Position numbers and translations under genes: made by a program. 64,000 nt of DNA, taken from the NCBI GenBank assembly GCA_937899715.1, contig CALCNX010000074.1, positions 1-64,000 of the forward strand. Direction: 5' to 3'. How positions within the stretch are numbered: the first letter of the stretch is position 1; every line of letters starts with the position of its first letter. This DNA comes from an uncultured bacterium. Its GTDB lineage: Bacteria > Bacteroidota > Ignavibacteria > Kapaibacteriales > UBA4661. A model generated the notes under the pieces. It had not been told where the DNA came from and ran no database searches. It saw only the letters and a list, made by a program, of their open reading frames with translations. Shown here piece after piece: positions 1 to 8,913 of the stretch.

Positions 1-258
1 GATACTTTATACCAAGCCTTGCAAGCCTATTTACCTGAGCAAGCAAGCTGGACGATTGCCGATTTAGGCTGCGGGACAGGTTTAGCGGCCAGGTTATTAG
101 TAAAACATGCTCAGCATTTGTTGGGAATAGATATTTCTAAAAATATGCTAAAAATAGCGGAAGAAAAAGCGTATTATAATGAATTAGTTTGCGGCGATTT
201 CCATCATCCATTACGCGAAGAGAATCAGCAAGGGCAAGGGCACTGCGGGAAATGGTGA
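1..258 (+). CDS. SAM-dependent methyltransferase fragment (probable chimeric contig end)
   Basis: The reading frame is open from the first base of the window. It encodes the start of a class I SAM-dependent methyltransferase: the motif I loop ADLGCGTGLAARLL, followed by the acidic strand LLGIDISKNML. The sequence is coherent up to about HHPLREENQQ (near base 232). After that it becomes the antisense of the neighbouring TPR gene and stops at 258. The segment is visibly AT-richer than what follows. The methyltransferase identity is clear from motif I, but the substrate cannot be told. The abrupt end suggests an artificial or recombined joint rather than a complete gene. Confidence 0.5.
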   Translation, partial: DTLYQALQAYLPEQASWTIADLGCGTGLAARLLVKHAQHLLGIDISKNMLKIAEEKAYYNELVCGDFHHPLREENQQGQGHCGKW

Positions 259-1258
259 ATGCTTGCGGAAATTTACGCTCGGCGTTATAGAGCCGACCAA
301 GATTGAGCATAGCAATACCTTCATTTTTTCGGTCTTTTAGCGAGCGCGAGAGCGTCAAACACCGCAAGAAATACTTTTCTGCGCGGGCGTAGTTGAGCTG
401 AAGCATAGAAAGTTCACCAATAAAGCGCGATGACCATAAAATCCCCATGCCGTGCTCACTGGCTTCATCCAGCGCCAGCGCTTTCATAAAATATCCAAGC
501 GCCTCGTCATATTTCCCGTCTTCCTGAAGCATGACACCGATACCGTTCATTGCCACAGCCGCCCCGTGTGCGTCGTTGATTTGCTGGAAGAGAATAATTG
601 CTTTTTGCGTGTATTCAATCGCTTGCGCCTTGGAACCTTGGTCTCGATAGACATCGCTGATATTACTGAGCGACCACGCAACAGAGGCTTTTTCATTGAT
701 TGCTTCGCGGAGACGTAATGCCTTGAAGTGGTTATCCAATGCCAAATCAAAGCGCCCACGAGAATAATGAACGTTTCCAATATTGTGATAACACCATGCC
801 GCGCTGGATGTATCGCCCAAAGCCTCAAAGATAGTGAGCGCTTTGTAGCTATACAAAAGACAATCATCGAAGTGGCTTTTTTTGCGGTGAATATAGCCGA
901 TGTTATTGTAGGCAAGACCAATACCACGCCGAAATTGAATTCGCTCGGCATCCACAAGCATCCTCTGCGCAAAAACCATTGCCGAATCAGGGTATGTTCC
1001 CCAAAGAGCTTTGGTTATCGAATTGAGTAGTAAAACAGCAAGGGTATCATTGCGGTTGGTAACGGCTTGATTATACGCAGTGTTCAGGCTGTCCACCGTC
1101 CGCTTGAGCGCTTGTGCGGACAGTTCGCCGGATTGCACCCAAAATAGTATGCAGACAGGTAAAAGCCAGACAGAAGTGCAGCAGCGAAGCGGTCTTGAGC
1201 TTAGTTTCTCGAATGAGGAATTGCTCCAACAAATACGTTGGCGAGATACAAAAGGCAT
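137..1258 (-). pseudogene. TPR-repeat protein, 3' truncated
   Basis: The protein has an N-terminal hydrophobic stretch (TSVWLLPVCILFWVQSGELSAQ), probably a signal peptide. At least six tetratricopeptide repeats follow, with typical lines such as GLAYNNIGYIHRKKSHFDDC and AVAMNGIGVMLQEDGKYDEA. The layout matches the sensor halves of the TPR-SpoIIE proteins at 42-47 kb, so a membrane anchor and an output domain would be expected next. Instead, coherent TPR sequence ends at about ALALADSLR (base ~216). The last ~27 residues are antisense to the methyltransferase fragment. I take the second Met (1258) as start because it shortens a long non-signal-like leader; 1303 is also possible. The output domain is missing, so its role is unknown beyond protein-protein sensing. 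Confidence 0.6.
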
Positions 1259-1371
1259 AACGATTCTTTCGTGCGTGGGACGAATCACAGCGTGGTATGG
1301 CACAATATTAGGGGAAAATGTGACTTTTGCAATGAAAATTTATGTAATTCGCCGTTTGAAGAGCGCTTGAT

Positions 1372-1403
1372 ATTGTGAACAAAGCGAAAATCGTGTATCT
1401 TTG
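1372..1403 (+). promoter_or_regulatory. Bacteroidota-type promoter for the MarR gene
   Basis: An ATTG element (1372-1375) is followed after 20 bases by TATCTTTG (1396-1403), an exact TAnnTTTG -7 box. It lies about 65 bases upstream of the MarR start codon. Assignment is by motif and position only. Confidence 0.45.
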
Positions 1404-1467
1404 CTGTACAAGTTCGTCAAAGCAACACCCAGCTTGATTTCAACGTATTTTGTACTTTTTTACAACC

Positions 1468-1923
1468 ATGAACCAACAACCGACCCAGCACCAACACAGC
1501 CATCCGGCTCTGGATGCCATTATCAATGTCTCCATTGCCGCAGAGCACCTGCGAACACAAGTGGACAAAGCCGTTGCGCCCCTGAATATTACGGGTGTGC
1601 AGTACAACATTCTTCGCATTTTGAAACGTGCCTATCCGCAGGGAATATCACGCTCGGAAGTGCTGAAGCATCTGATTGAAAAGAGTGTGGATGTAACACG
1701 TTCTATTGATGGCTTGCTCCATGCCGGATATGTAGAGCGCGAGCGTCCGGCAGAAGACCGCAGACTTTCTATCACTACTATTACCGAAAAGGGCATACAA
1801 GCGCTCAAGGATGTTGACCCACATTTTTACGCCATGATGGGCGCAATGGGAGAAACACTCACTGCCGAAGAATTTCGTGAACTTTCTCGCTTGTGCCAGA
1901 AGTTGGCATCGTCGGGGCAATAA
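1468..1923 (+). CDS. MarR-family transcriptional regulator
   Basis: A 151-residue winged-helix DNA-binding protein. After a short polar N-terminus comes a helix involved in dimerisation. The HTH region follows (LNITGVQYNILRILKRAYP, then GISRSEVLKHLIEKSVDVTR), with a wing containing the family hallmark DRRLSITTITEKG. The C-terminal helices complete the dimer interface. The frame opens earlier at 1450, but ATG 1468 (MNQQPTQ) fits the family length and sits behind the TAnnTTTG promoter. The gene stands alone, 50 bases before a LOG-family gene, so its regulon and ligand cannot be read from context. Confidence 0.85.
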   Translation: MNQQPTQHQHSHPALDAIINVSIAAEHLRTQVDKAVAPLNITGVQYNILRILKRAYPQGISRSEVLKHLIEKSVDVTRSIDGLLHAGYVERERPAEDRRLSITTITEKGIQALKDVDPHFYAMMGAMGETLTAEEFRELSRLCQKLASSGQ

Positions 1924-1973
1924 ATTTTTTACTTTCAAATTTTTTACCTTCAAAATCCACAGACTTTAACTGC

Positions 1974-2813
1974 ATGAAAAAAAAGCCAGACGTACTTCAA
2001 CGCGCCCCCAAAGCATATAAAAACCTTGACTTTCTGAACAGCAAAGACGCGCGAAGCATTCGCATTTTAGCCGAATACACGTATCCCGAACATACCTTGC
2101 GCAGCGTTCCGATGCTTGGCACGATCGCCTTTTTCGGCTCGGCAAGGATTCGCTCGGAAGAAGAATTTCAAGCTGCCGACAGCCAATTGCACCAAGAATT
2201 AAAAGCAGCAAAACCGGAAGAATTGAAGACTATACAATCAAAACTCGACCGCTTGCAACGCCAGCGCCATTTTACGGGCTATTACAACCATGCTGTCGAA
2301 CTGGCACACAAGCTCACGGAATGGTCTTTGACGTTGCCGCAGCACAAACGTCTGCTCATTTGCTCCGGCGGCGGTCCCGGCATTATGGAAGCTGCCAATC
2401 GCGGGGCGCACAATGCAGGTGGGGAATCTATCGGGCTGAACATCAGTTTGCCCTTTGAACAGTACCCGAATCCGTACATTTCGCCGGAGCTAAACTTCGA
2501 GTTTCATTACTTTTTTATCCGCAAGTTCTGGTTTATGAATCTGGCAAAAGCACTCATTGTTTTTCCGGGCGGCTTTGGAACGATGGATGAATTGTTTGAA
2601 TTACTAACGCTCGTGCAGACGCAAAAAATCACTAAAGAAATGCCCATAGTCTTGTACGGACGGGAGTTCTGGAGGAATTTGTTCAACTTTGAATATTTGG
2701 TAGAAACGGGGATGATTAGCGAAGAAGACCTTATGCTTTTTCACTTTGCCGATACTCCCGAAGAGGCATTCGAGCACGTACACAGCCAGCTCCATCGTAT
2801 TTACAAACTGTAG
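1974..2813 (+). CDS. LOG-family protein (TIGR00730-like Rossmann protein)
   Basis: A 279-residue protein of the LOG/lysine-decarboxylase-like family. It has the two signature loops: SGGGPGIMEAANRGA (about residue 128) and PGGFGTMDELFELLTLVQ (about residue 197). Members act on nucleoside 5'-monophosphates as phosphoribohydrolases, the cytokinin-activating LOG reaction. The long form with an N-terminal extension, as here, is common in Bacteroidota and is less well characterised. The extension includes a charged helix around residues 60-90. ATG 1974 is chosen over the earlier open frame at 1893, which overlaps the MarR gene. The next gene begins 7 bases after its stop, suggesting co-transcription. 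Confidence 0.8.
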   Translation: MKKKPDVLQRAPKAYKNLDFLNSKDARSIRILAEYTYPEHTLRSVPMLGTIAFFGSARIRSEEEFQAADSQLHQELKAAKPEELKTIQSKLDRLQRQRHFTGYYNHAVELAHKLTEWSLTLPQHKRLLICSGGGPGIMEAANRGAHNAGGESIGLNISLPFEQYPNPYISPELNFEFHYFFIRKFWFMNLAKALIVFPGGFGTMDELFELLTLVQTQKITKEMPIVLYGREFWRNLFNFEYLVETGMISEEDLMLFHFADTPEEAFEHVHSQLHRIYKL

Positions 2814-2820
2814 GACCATC

Positions 2821-3777
2821 ATGCAAGCATCTGACGCAACTCCCCACGAAAATCGTTCGCCCGAAAGCCGCTTGCAATCTATCATGCAAGAGCATTTGCC
2901 GCGCACGGTGGCTGAAAAAGAGTTCAAGGCGCTTTATTCCTTGTTGGACGATACCGACGAGAGTGTTTGCTTGGCTGTACGTCAGAAACTCAAAAGCTAC
3001 GGCGGGGCGATTGCGCCGTGCCTGCGGTCAATATGGCGCACGGAAACGAACGAGCATATATGCCATTCGTTGCAGTTAGTCGTACAAAGTTTTCAGCAGG
3101 ACGCGCTTTTTGAACTGGTGGATATGGTGAAGGGGACAGATTCCGACACCAACGATATTGATCTCGAAGCGGCAATACTGCTGCTTTCGCGGTTCGGCTA
3201 TCCCGAAACAGACTCAATCGCCATCGGACAGGCACTTGATGCAATCGCACTCAGAGTTCATGCACTCTTTATGAAAGCGCCACAGCACAACGAATTGGGC
3301 TTGCTTTTGAGTGTGAATCAAGCATTTTTTGAAGAAGCGCAGTTTGCAGGCGCAGAAGACGAGGCGTATCATCAGCCGGACAACTCCTATGCCCATACGC
3401 TGCTCAAAAACAAGCGTGGTATCCCGATTTCGCTCTGCGCCTTGTACCTCCTCGTTGCAGAACGGGCGGGAGTAAGCCTTTTCGGGGTAGGAATGCCGGC
3501 GCATTTTGTTGTCTATCATCCTGAATTAGATATTTTCATTGATACATTCAATAAAGGTGCATTTTTGTCGCGTGAGGATTGCAAGCGCTTCATACACGGC
3601 GCTGGCTTCACATACGAGCCATCCATGCTTGACCGCGTGTCGAACATTGCGATTTTGCTCAGAATGATTCGGAATCTCATTTTTGCGTATTCTAAAAGCG
3701 ACAACGACTGGGAAGTGGCAGCTTTACAGGAGATTAGTGCTGCAATTCTGGAGACAATGAACCAAGAAGAAGGGTAA
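2821..3777 (+). CDS. SirB1/transglutaminase-like protein
   Basis: A 318-residue protein whose C-terminal half matches the SirB1 transglutaminase-like family. The hallmarks are NKRGIPISLCALYLLVAERAG and GVGMPAHFVVYHP, the latter carrying the conserved His of the fold. These are preceded by PDNSYAHTLL, where family members usually read 'DPRNSFL'. The N-terminal ~120 residues are helical and resemble HEAT-like repeats (DESVCLAVRQKLKSYGG). Biochemical activity of this family is not established. ATG 2821 lies 7 bases after the LOG gene, and the next gene starts 12 bases after its stop, so the three genes are probably one transcript. Confidence 0.75.
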   Translation: MQASDATPHENRSPESRLQSIMQEHLPRTVAEKEFKALYSLLDDTDESVCLAVRQKLKSYGGAIAPCLRSIWRTETNEHICHSLQLVVQSFQQDALFELVDMVKGTDSDTNDIDLEAAILLLSRFGYPETDSIAIGQALDAIALRVHALFMKAPQHNELGLLLSVNQAFFEEAQFAGAEDEAYHQPDNSYAHTLLKNKRGIPISLCALYLLVAERAGVSLFGVGMPAHFVVYHPELDIFIDTFNKGAFLSREDCKRFIHGAGFTYEPSMLDRVSNIAILLRMIRNLIFAYSKSDNDWEVAALQEISAAILETMNQEEG

Positions 3778-3789
3778 AAAGCGCACACG

Positions 3790-4191
3790 ATGACCACGCC
3801 AACCACTATTCTCCTCGCCACCGACGACAAAAGGCTTCAGAACAAAGCGGAGCGCCTTTTTGCAGGGCAGAATACAGCAACGATACGCCTTGTTACAACT
3901 GCGGATGAAATTCTTCAGCACTTTTCACCGCTTGAGCCAACAAAAACATCGGGGTACGTTTTTATTGACCTTGATGCAAAAGAGTTTAATGCCTACGAGT
4001 TAGCACGGGAGATTAAAGAACGTGCAGCAGAAGTGGTCATAGTAGCTGCCTCACTTGGAATTGACCCAGCGATTATTCAAAAGACAAAACTCTACCGAAT
4101 AGATAGAGTTTTGCAGCGCTATAAATTTGAGGAACTCTTGAAAAATATTGCAAATGGAATGCAAGGGGATGAAGTCAACGGCGCAAGTTGA
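3790..4191 (+). CDS. Degenerate CheY-like receiver protein
   Basis: A 133-residue single-domain protein with the length and order of a response-regulator receiver: strand TILLATDDK with an acidic pair, then VFIDLDAKEFNAYELAREIK where the phospho-acceptor Asp would lie. The conserved Lys loop, usually 'KPF', here reads VLQRYKFEELL, so the Lys is not at its usual place. The switch Thr/Ser region VVIVAASLG is plausible. No output domain and no adjacent kinase are seen. It is probably a stand-alone receiver or pseudo-receiver; phosphorylation is uncertain. It follows the SirB1-like gene by 12 bases. Confidence 0.55.
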   Translation: MTTPTTILLATDDKRLQNKAERLFAGQNTATIRLVTTADEILQHFSPLEPTKTSGYVFIDLDAKEFNAYELAREIKERAAEVVIVAASLGIDPAIIQKTKLYRIDRVLQRYKFEELLKNIANGMQGDEVNGAS

Positions 4192-4272
4192 AATATTTCA
4201 ACAATATAATATCTCTTTAGACACCTCATACTTTACATAAGATTGATTCTGTTTTAATAATCTTGCTCACTT

Positions 4273-7200
4273 TCATCTCCAGATTTTCATTAATTCGACC
4301 CGCCGACAACGCGCCCGAAATGCAAATGCAGACTCTTTGGGGCGACGTTGTAGTAATTGGCTATTTCCTTGCGATGTTGCTGTGATAAGCGATTCAGGAA
4401 CTCCGCGCCTCATAAGCTCTTTGACGACAAAATCCGCTCGCTGCCAGCCTTCGGCTCTGTTTGCGTCCACCGATGCTGTTTCGTCTGCATGACCGATAAC
4501 AACAACTTTCGCTAATTTTACCGAGTCCGCAGTTATTTCTTTGGCAACACGCTCTAGTTCTTCCTCCCACGAGCGCTTTATCAGAGCGCCATTTGTATCC
4601 ATTGCTATCGGTCTTACCTCTTTTGCATCAGCAAAACTAAGCGCAAGTACCCTACTCTCAGGCATCCGAAGTTCACGCACAGGAGGCGCGATATTCACAC
4701 TGGTCGCTTCGAGTGCTACATTCGCCGTGTCATTGCTCGTTACCCATGCTGGCTTTGCCACACCAGAGACCGAACCTTGGCTTGCCAATGCCGATGAACC
4801 TCTCAGCGCAAGAATTAAGCTGCTCCGCACCTGTTGCTCTTCTTCGTCTGCATCTTTGGGCTTGCGCTGCAAAACAGTAACGACCTTTGCCACAACTACG
4901 GTATCTGTTTTACGAAAAAATGCTCGCCATCGTTCCGGCGTGTAGCCGCCTCCCTCCAAGACAATCTCTGCACTTGTTCCTTTGGGCAAACGAAACGAGT
5001 ATGAGCCATCGTTCCGAGATTCAGTACGAGTTATAATTTCTTGATTTGCTTGATTTTTTACTGCAATCCGCACTCCTCCTCTTGGCGCATCACTACTGGC
5101 ACTATCGAAATATACAACGCCCTCAATTTGCACAAAAGGCGTAATTCTTTGTAGCGTGAACGTTTGCTCCACCGTATCACCCGCCCGCAATGCTCTGGCA
5201 TCAACGGCTCGTTCAAGCGGTTCGTAGAGAACAGATGCAATAGGCACAATCGTTACCGTGTACTTTCGCCCCGCCACAATCGCCGCTTCAAAGTCTCCGC
5301 CCGACTGACCACCAGCGGTGCGGCTTGTGCTGCTTATTGGCAATTCATAGCCAAGGTTATCCTTCAAAAAAATATCTGCGGCAAGCGGTTTGCCAAATTC
5401 ATTACGCACCATACCACGCAAAACTGTTCTGGGAAGCAACAGGATATCTTGACGGAGCGTGCCGCCCTTTGAGAGCCTTGTAGCATCAAGCGTTCGCACA
5501 ATAATTCCGGTGGAGGCGCGGTCAGACAACACACTATTCGCTGTCGTAGAAACCGCACTCGCTATCGTCGTCGTCGGCTGCACAAACATTTGATATTTCT
5601 TCCCTTCAATGATAGCCTGTTCTGCAACCCCCAGTTCATTTGTACGAAATGGACCTATTACGGCGTTATCGGCATCGCTCAGCGTTATCGTTGCCATAAC
5701 AGGATTACCACGTTCATCACGAACATTTGCCACAAACATCGTATTCGTTGGGCTTGTGGGTTCAGTTGTAACGACATACAGCGCTGCAGACTCCCTCCCG
5801 ATACGAGACAAAATATCATTAAAAGGCTGCGCGATGTCGTATTCACGTCCAAGCGTAAGATATGCAGTCGCAGCACCATTGTTTTCGCAGGGCTTGACTA
5901 TTTTCATAATTGAAATACGCTTCTCCCACAGCGATCTAATTGTAAGCACCTCGCGCAAAGCAGGATTGCGGCTGCTGTACATAACTTCATCCGAAATAAC
6001 AATGCCAATACGCTCTGCGTCGGGACGAAATTTCATCCCCATAAGCTCATCAAGAGCATTGGGCGTGTATTCATCAGACTGCGAAGCATTTGCTCGTGCA
6101 AGAAATTCATCGAAGCGCCCATAATCAGAGGTTGGCTGCAATACGTCAATTATATCTGTTCCATACAAAATCCCGCCAATGCGCGCGTCTATACCGCTTT
6201 TGCCTAATTCGGTCATAAACCGCTCTGCTTTTTCGCGGGTTTCTTGAATTTTATCGCGCATACTGCCAGAGCAATCAATAAGCATCACCACATCCACCGG
6301 CACTGAAACCGTTGTGTCTAGCCTTTGAACCGAAACGATACGCCGTGGCGTGGCGCTCAAAGCCATATCTTTCAGCACAAAATCGGCAACTGAAAGACCT
6401 TCTACCGAACGACCCAACGAATCTGCAACACGGACAATGGTGGACACAAGCGGAAAACGAGCATAGCTATTCTTTTTGAACTCAACCCTGTAAGTGTCGT
6501 TTTTCACAACAATAAAAGCGTCTTGATGTAAAGTGTTTTTACCCTGCTGCCGTGCATAAAATTGCTTACGCAGCGTGACGTATAAAGCCGACGAATCACG
6601 TGCAAAGCCATTATCGGCAAAGGTTTCGGCAAGCAGAGGGTTTAGACGCGGCAAAGTAGAAAGAAACCCAACGGGATTCTCCAGCGCCGGATTGAGCATT
6701 CCAAAGCATAAATCAGCATCAACGCGCTTGCCAAGCAGCTGACCTGCGGCATGAGCCTTATCATTAGAAAAACGAAAAAAAATCGTGTTTTCAAACGCCG
6801 CGCCCTCTGCCAAGCGCCCATTGTAACCTAAATCAAAAATGGCACTATTAACTTCCACACCAAAGCGAAACACTGGCTGTGTCAGGCGAAGATTACCGCT
6901 AAGAACAACCAACGCATCAAGCAAACTATAACTGACGCCCGCATCAATACTGATGTTCTCGGGCTGCTCAAGAGAACGAGAGCGAAAGGAAGCAAGAAAT
7001 GTCAAGTCGGAAGTGAGCGAATACGCAGCGGCAATATTGTACGACACCACAGGCGTCTTCCCAGTTTGCGGCACAACAGCATATTCTTGATAACTCTCCA
7101 TACCCATCGTCGTGGCTGAAGCACTGAGAAACAATCCCGCAAGAGGTTTGGTCGTAAGAGAAATATTAAAATCGGTTGCAGACAAAGAAAAGAAACTTTG

Positions 7201-7677
7201 ACGCACGCTTACACCACCCCAAAGCATATCATCCAACGCCTGAAAACCATACCCGAGATAGAATTCTCCTGAGGAGGGCTTGAAGGAAGGATTTGCGGCA
7301 TAACCAATTCCAAAACCGTAGGCTTTTGCAAAAGCACCATATTTAGTCGTGGTTTGAATCCCATTTGACGAAAAAGCGCCCGCGAGGGTCATATCAAAGT
7401 GCGAACGCATTCCCAATAACGACGGATTCCAGCCAACAGCCGTAGCATCGGACAGATAATCCATTCGTCGGTTTGAGACGGTTTCGGGAAGGAAGGTTGT
7501 ATGCACCGGCAGCACAATAGAGGAAGGCTTTGAACTAGTTCCCTGAGCAAGGAGTTGCACAAAGGAAAAGTTAAGAAGCAAAACTCCAGCAAAAAGCGAG
7601 AGCGCACGAGAAAGTACCTGTAAAGCATTATTCCGCGATAGGCGGCAGAAGCGAAGCAGATAAAATACAGAAATCAT
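4273..7677 (-). CDS. Outer-membrane-type composite protein: barrel, VWA, Ig-like/CarboxypepD and OmpA domains
   Basis: An approximately 1134-residue exported protein. A signal peptide (ending near SFVQLLAQ) leads into ~300 residues rich in alternating strands (GFGIGYAANPSF, YLGYGFQAL) like a PorV/PorP-type barrel. Around residue 460 starts a von Willebrand A domain with an intact MIDAS (VVMLIDCSGSM). Two or more carboxypeptidase-regulatory-like beta modules follow (LRGMVRNEFGKPLAADIFLK and VEGVVYFDSASSDAPRGG). The C-terminus is an OmpA-type peptidoglycan-binding domain (KVVVIGHADET, NRAEGWQRADFVVKEL). ATG 7677 gives a normal signal peptide; the frame opens at 7701. It may bridge outer membrane and peptidoglycan while presenting an adhesive VWA domain. 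The function is inferred. Confidence 0.7.
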   Translation of the reverse strand: MISVFYLLRFCRLSRNNALQVLSRALSLFAGVLLLNFSFVQLLAQGTSSKPSSIVLPVHTTFLPETVSNRRMDYLSDATAVGWNPSLLGMRSHFDMTLAGAFSSNGIQTTTKYGAFAKAYGFGIGYAANPSFKPSSGEFYLGYGFQALDDMLWGGVSVRQSFFSLSATDFNISLTTKPLAGLFLSASATTMGMESYQEYAVVPQTGKTPVVSYNIAAAYSLTSDLTFLASFRSRSLEQPENISIDAGVSYSLLDALVVLSGNLRLTQPVFRFGVEVNSAIFDLGYNGRLAEGAAFENTIFFRFSNDKAHAAGQLLGKRVDADLCFGMLNPALENPVGFLSTLPRLNPLLAETFADNGFARDSSALYVTLRKQFYARQQGKNTLHQDAFIVVKNDTYRVEFKKNSYARFPLVSTIVRVADSLGRSVEGLSVADFVLKDMALSATPRRIVSVQRLDTTVSVPVDVVMLIDCSGSMRDKIQETREKAERFMTELGKSGIDARIGGILYGTDIIDVLQPTSDYGRFDEFLARANASQSDEYTPNALDELMGMKFRPDAERIGIVISDEVMYSSRNPALREVLTIRSLWEKRISIMKIVKPCENNGAATAYLTLGREYDIAQPFNDILSRIGRESAALYVVTTEPTSPTNTMFVANVRDERGNPVMATITLSDADNAVIGPFRTNELGVAEQAIIEGKKYQMFVQPTTTIASAVSTTANSVLSDRASTGIIVRTLDATRLSKGGTLRQDILLLPRTVLRGMVRNEFGKPLAADIFLKDNLGYELPISSTSRTAGGQSGGDFEAAIVAGRKYTVTIVPIASVLYEPLERAVDARALRAGDTVEQTFTLQRITPFVQIEGVVYFDSASSDAPRGGVRIAVKNQANQEIITRTESRNDGSYSFRLPKGTSAEIVLEGGGYTPERWRAFFRKTDTVVVAKVVTVLQRKPKDADEEEQQVRSSLILALRGSSALASQGSVSGVAKPAWVTSNDTANVALEATSVNIAPPVRELRMPESRVLALSFADAKEVRPIAMDTNGALIKRSWEEELERVAKEITADSVKLAKVVVIGHADETASVDANRAEGWQRADFVVKELMRRGVPESLITATSQGNSQLLQRRPKESAFAFRARCRRVELMKIWR

Positions 7678-7818
7678 AAATTGCACCAAAATAGTAGGCA
7701 AAACTATTACCGCTTGAATTCAAGCTGTCTGGGTGCAAAGATTTGGCTTTCTAAGAAAAGATTCAAGGTTTTTGGGGCGAAATGACACGTATTTGGGGCG
7801 AGTTGCACGATAGAGGTT

Positions 7819-8253
7819 TTATCTCTCCTCCCGCTTCGGCTTTCTCAGCGTCTCCACAAACGCCTCAGATCCCTTGCCAAGTGCGCTCAACGTGATAGCG
7901 ATACTCCCAAGCGGCTGCAATACGCCCGTCTGAATATATTCACGAACTCTGCGAATTTGCCGCGTGAGCGCTTCGATTTCTGCAAAAATTCCGTCCGTAG
8001 AGTCTAAGTCGTTGTGAATCTTATGCGTTATCAATGCTGCGTTCTTCGAGGTTTCTTCAAGATTTTTGAGAGTCCCCAATAATCTCAAACGTATTTCCTT
8101 TATCTCGGCAGGAAGCTGTTCCAAGGACTTCCCTATGTTCTGCACAAGAGCCAAACTGCCTCGGACATCTTTGAGCGTAAAAATGCCATATAAACACAGC
8201 GCTGCAAACGACAGTAGCGCTATAACTGTTGCGACCTGAACCCACAATTCCAT
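7819..8253 (-). CDS. Small membrane-anchored coiled-coil protein (DUF948-like)
   Basis: A 144-residue protein with one N-terminal membrane helix (ATVIALLSFAALCLYGIFTL) and a long amphipathic helical remainder (SLEQLPAEIKEIRLRLLGTLKNL) that probably forms a coiled coil. The layout matches DUF948-type envelope proteins, which are often found next to YtxH proteins, and a YtxH gene is indeed the next gene upstream on this strand. Similarity is by architecture, not by a firm motif. The two genes are separated by 150 bases holding a long hairpin. Confidence 0.55.
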   Translation of the reverse strand: MELWVQVATVIALLSFAALCLYGIFTLKDVRGSLALVQNIGKSLEQLPAEIKEIRLRLLGTLKNLEETSKNAALITHKIHNDLDSTDGIFAEIEALTRQIRRVREYIQTGVLQPLGSIAITLSALGKGSEAFVETLRKPKREER

Positions 8254-8285
8254 AACAATTCATTTTGAAGGCAAAACAAAAAAAA

Positions 8286-8358
8286 TTATCCACGAATCTG
8301 CACAAATCCTCACGAATACAAAAGAAGATTCGTGAGCCTGTGCGCGATTCGTGGATAA
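8286..8358. repeat. Long imperfect inverted repeat (intergenic hairpin element)
   Basis: The outer arms TTATCCACGAATC (8286-8298) and GATTCGTGGATAA (8346-8358) are perfect complements. The inner arms CTCACGAAT (8309-8317) and ATTCGTGAG (8328-8336) are also perfect, around a 10-base loop. It has no clear T-run and is much larger than a normal terminator. It looks like a miniature dispersed repeat made of short, repeated 'CACGAAT' words. Confidence 0.75.
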
Positions 8359-8403
8359 GTCCTTACAATTTCATGTGGCAAGAGCCACAAACAAATGCGG
8401 CAA

Positions 8404-8835
8404 TTACATCGTTTCGCTGTTTTTCATACGCGACATCTCGCCTTGAAAGGCATCCGCACCCGCACGAGCAGCATCTTGGATGCGCCCAACGTTATCTTTG
8501 ATGCCCGATTGTGCCGTGCCGACACGGGAACGAGCGTCATTCATTAGGTGTTCCGCCTCACTCAAAAGCGAACCGGCTTGCTGGCGTGCCGTACGCACAA
8601 GTTCGTCGGCACGAACCTTGCCTTCATTCACGTAGTCGCCTATTTTGCGAGATTGCTCAGTAGCAAAATCATTTGCCTTCTCATACATTTCGCCGGAGCG
8701 TTCTACGAGGTCTTGGCGAAGCTCTTTGCCGCTTTTGGGGGCAAGCAGCAGCGCAACAACAGCGCCCACAGCTCCGCCAATAATAATACCGACAGCGAGA
8801 CCTTTTGAGTACGAACCTTCATTGGAATTAGCCAT
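8404..8835 (-). CDS. YtxH-domain protein
   Basis: A 143-residue protein. It has a glycine-rich membrane segment (GLAVGIIIGGAVGAVVALLLAPKSG) with the YtxH signature APKSGKELR, followed by a long helical tail rich in Ala, Glu and Arg. YtxH proteins are small envelope or stress-associated proteins of unknown mechanism. ATG 8835 (MANSNEG) places the membrane helix about 15 residues from the start, as in the family; the frame opens earlier at 8886. It is likely expressed with the DUF948-like gene downstream. Confidence 0.8.
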   Translation of the reverse strand: MANSNEGSYSKGLAVGIIIGGAVGAVVALLLAPKSGKELRQDLVERSGEMYEKANDFATEQSRKIGDYVNEGKVRADELVRTARQQAGSLLSEAEHLMNDARSRVGTAQSGIKDNVGRIQDAARAGADAFQGEMSRMKNSETM

Positions 8836-8913
8836 ATCAACTGATAATAAAAATAAATGAAACAGTGAATAATTTACTTTTGACAAGCTGAACTAAATAA
8901 AAACAGTGAATCA

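Noticed and set aside
4188..4201. TTGAAATATTTCAA palindrome after the receiver gene
   Set aside because: AT-rich palindromes of this length are expected by chance; no T-run or known operator pattern.
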